From: Eutreptiella sp. 'Long Island Sound 2002'
Lineage: Eukaryota > Euglenozoa > Euglenophyceae > Eutreptiales > Eutreptiaceae
Assembly (NCBI GenBank): GCA_964036045.1
Contig: OZ038380.1
Coordinates: 65,890,591-65,954,590 of the forward strand
Direction: 5' to 3'
Length of the DNA stretch: 64,000 nucleotides
In this document: in pieces, positions 63,165 to 64,000 of the stretch
Position numbering within the stretch: the first letter of the stretch is position 1
Layout of the letters: each line of letters starts with the position of its first letter
The notes under the pieces: generated by a model
What the model was told of the DNA's origin: nothing
What the model saw: the letters and a program-made list of their open reading frames with translations, nothing else
Database searches by the model: none
Program-made: the position numbers and the translations under genes

Positions 63165-64000
63165 CCACGAAAGTCTTCGATATCTCAAGACCTGTCCTCG
63201 ACCGCTGACACCACGGCAAGCACGATGGTCCCAATTCCTCGAGGAATACAACCTGACGTTGTGGTACGTGCCAGGCCTCGAGAACCCTGCGGCAGACGCC
63301 TGCTCCCGTCTAACTTCGCGGCAGTTGATGGATATCGAAAATGCCACACGTACACGAGCTTTCGCAATTCCCCTGGTCCAAGATTGGGCTTCACCGGAAG
63401 GAGAACCTGTCGATGAGTTCCTACATGTACTCGAAGACTCATTCTCTCATGACGAGGTGTGGCCCCAGCCGTACGACCACCTGTACGTTTCAATACGAAG
63501 CGGACCTTCCGTGGGGAAGGAACTTGACGCAGATGAGCTTGCGGAACCGGCCCTCAAATTCGACACCGAACCCGCCGTCGAGCCGGAGGACCTGGAGCCG
63601 CTACCGTGGAGCGCGACAACTGCTGAGCCGGAGGACCTGAGACTCGATCCAGCACCATCGGACGAGATCATGGCTGAGAATTCACACCAAGCAAGCATGC
63701 ATCTCGATGAGGCTGGCAATGAACCAGACACGTCTACCCACACCGACGACCTCCCCGATGTAAGCATTGATCGCCCCCTTCGAGTCACCTTTGGCAATGA
63801 ACTTCGATACGCTCCGACCATGGCGGAACTGATCCGCTGTCGACGTCACCGTGACAGCACGTTACAATCAGTTCCCTTGCCGAAGGTTGGGCCGAACACG
63901 CCGTACCCTTCGAGTCTTAAGGGTACACACCGCCGAGTACATCGACATTATCAGTGCAAAGACTTGACTTCGACAGCTGTGTGGGCGGCAGCCTATCGGG
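63116..64000 (+). pseudogene. D pol continuation: RNase H end and acidic linker (partial)
   Basis: In the plus-one frame the polymerase resumes with VHVHTDHESLRYLK, then LEEYNLTLWYVPG and ADACSRL, the end of a Ty3 RNase H. An acidic Glu/Asp/Pro-rich linker of about 150 residues follows, with two similar AEPEDL/EPEDLEPLP patches. The frame is open to the window end, before any integrase zinc motif. It carries no start of its own. Confidence 0.78.

Larger units (their letters stand above)
58985..64000 (+). mobile_element. Ty3-like retrotransposon D (5' part)
   Basis: D is a plus-strand element with LTR end, primer binding site, gag and overlapping pol. It is cut by the window end before the integrase. 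It has a classical CCHC knuckle and a canonical Ty3 domain order, with no long spacer and no Dam-like region. Its GC content is lower than that of A, B and N1, and it is strikingly rich in TCGA. It lies against the N1 reverse transcriptase, so it probably inserted there; its other flank is outside. Confidence 0.8.

Overview
The window is eukaryotic repeat DNA with no recognisable host gene. Essentially all of it is retrotransposon sequence, nested and mutually interrupted. The evidence is LTR retrotransposons with chromodomain integrases, a polymerase of non-LTR type with RNase H, and no bacterial operon structure. Very GC-rich coding regions and long G or C homopolymers would fit an alga or other protist, but I cannot name the host with confidence.

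Layout. C1 (minus strand, oldest) is a decayed Ty3-like element. Its gag start lies near 29.4 kb, its capsid and protease lie at 0-2.37 kb, and it runs off the left edge. A1 (minus, 2367-27533) sits inside the C1 gag, flanked by a GAAG(T) target duplication. A2 (plus, 12261-25463) sits inside the 5' LTR of A1, flanked by an (A)TTGG duplication. A1 and A2 are the same family of chromodomain Ty3 elements with LTRs of about 2.36 kb. They face head to head and make a giant inverted repeat. From 29444 comes a left-truncated end of family B, then a full B1 element (plus, LTR-internal-LTR, 30916-47844), forming a tandem that shares one LTR. A C2 gag fragment follows (47845-48461). Next comes a long minus-strand non-LTR retroelement region, N1 (48462 to about 58980). 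D (plus, about 58985 to the window end) is a different Ty3-like element with its own base composition.

How the parts work. A, B and C appear related. Each gag has a capsid-like region, followed in A and B by an unusual zinc knuckle. A and B continue as protease, long spacer, reverse transcriptase, RNase H, integrase and chromodomain. The spacer between protease and reverse transcriptase holds an extra conserved block, seen in all three families. Its D-x-F-A-S and following W-rich pattern recalls the Dam-like methyltransferase domain of DIRS retroelements, but the catalytic NPPY-type motif is missing. This is the most interesting observation in the window.

Decay. No element here looks fully autonomous. 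A2 has three in-frame stops in an otherwise single gag-pol frame. A1 has stops, a frameshift and a deletion of about 1.27 kb that removes RT motif A. B1 has several stops and frameshifts. N1 is frameshifted and its RT YxDD box reads YIED. D has Asn in place of the motif A Asp and a one-base frameshift in RNase H.
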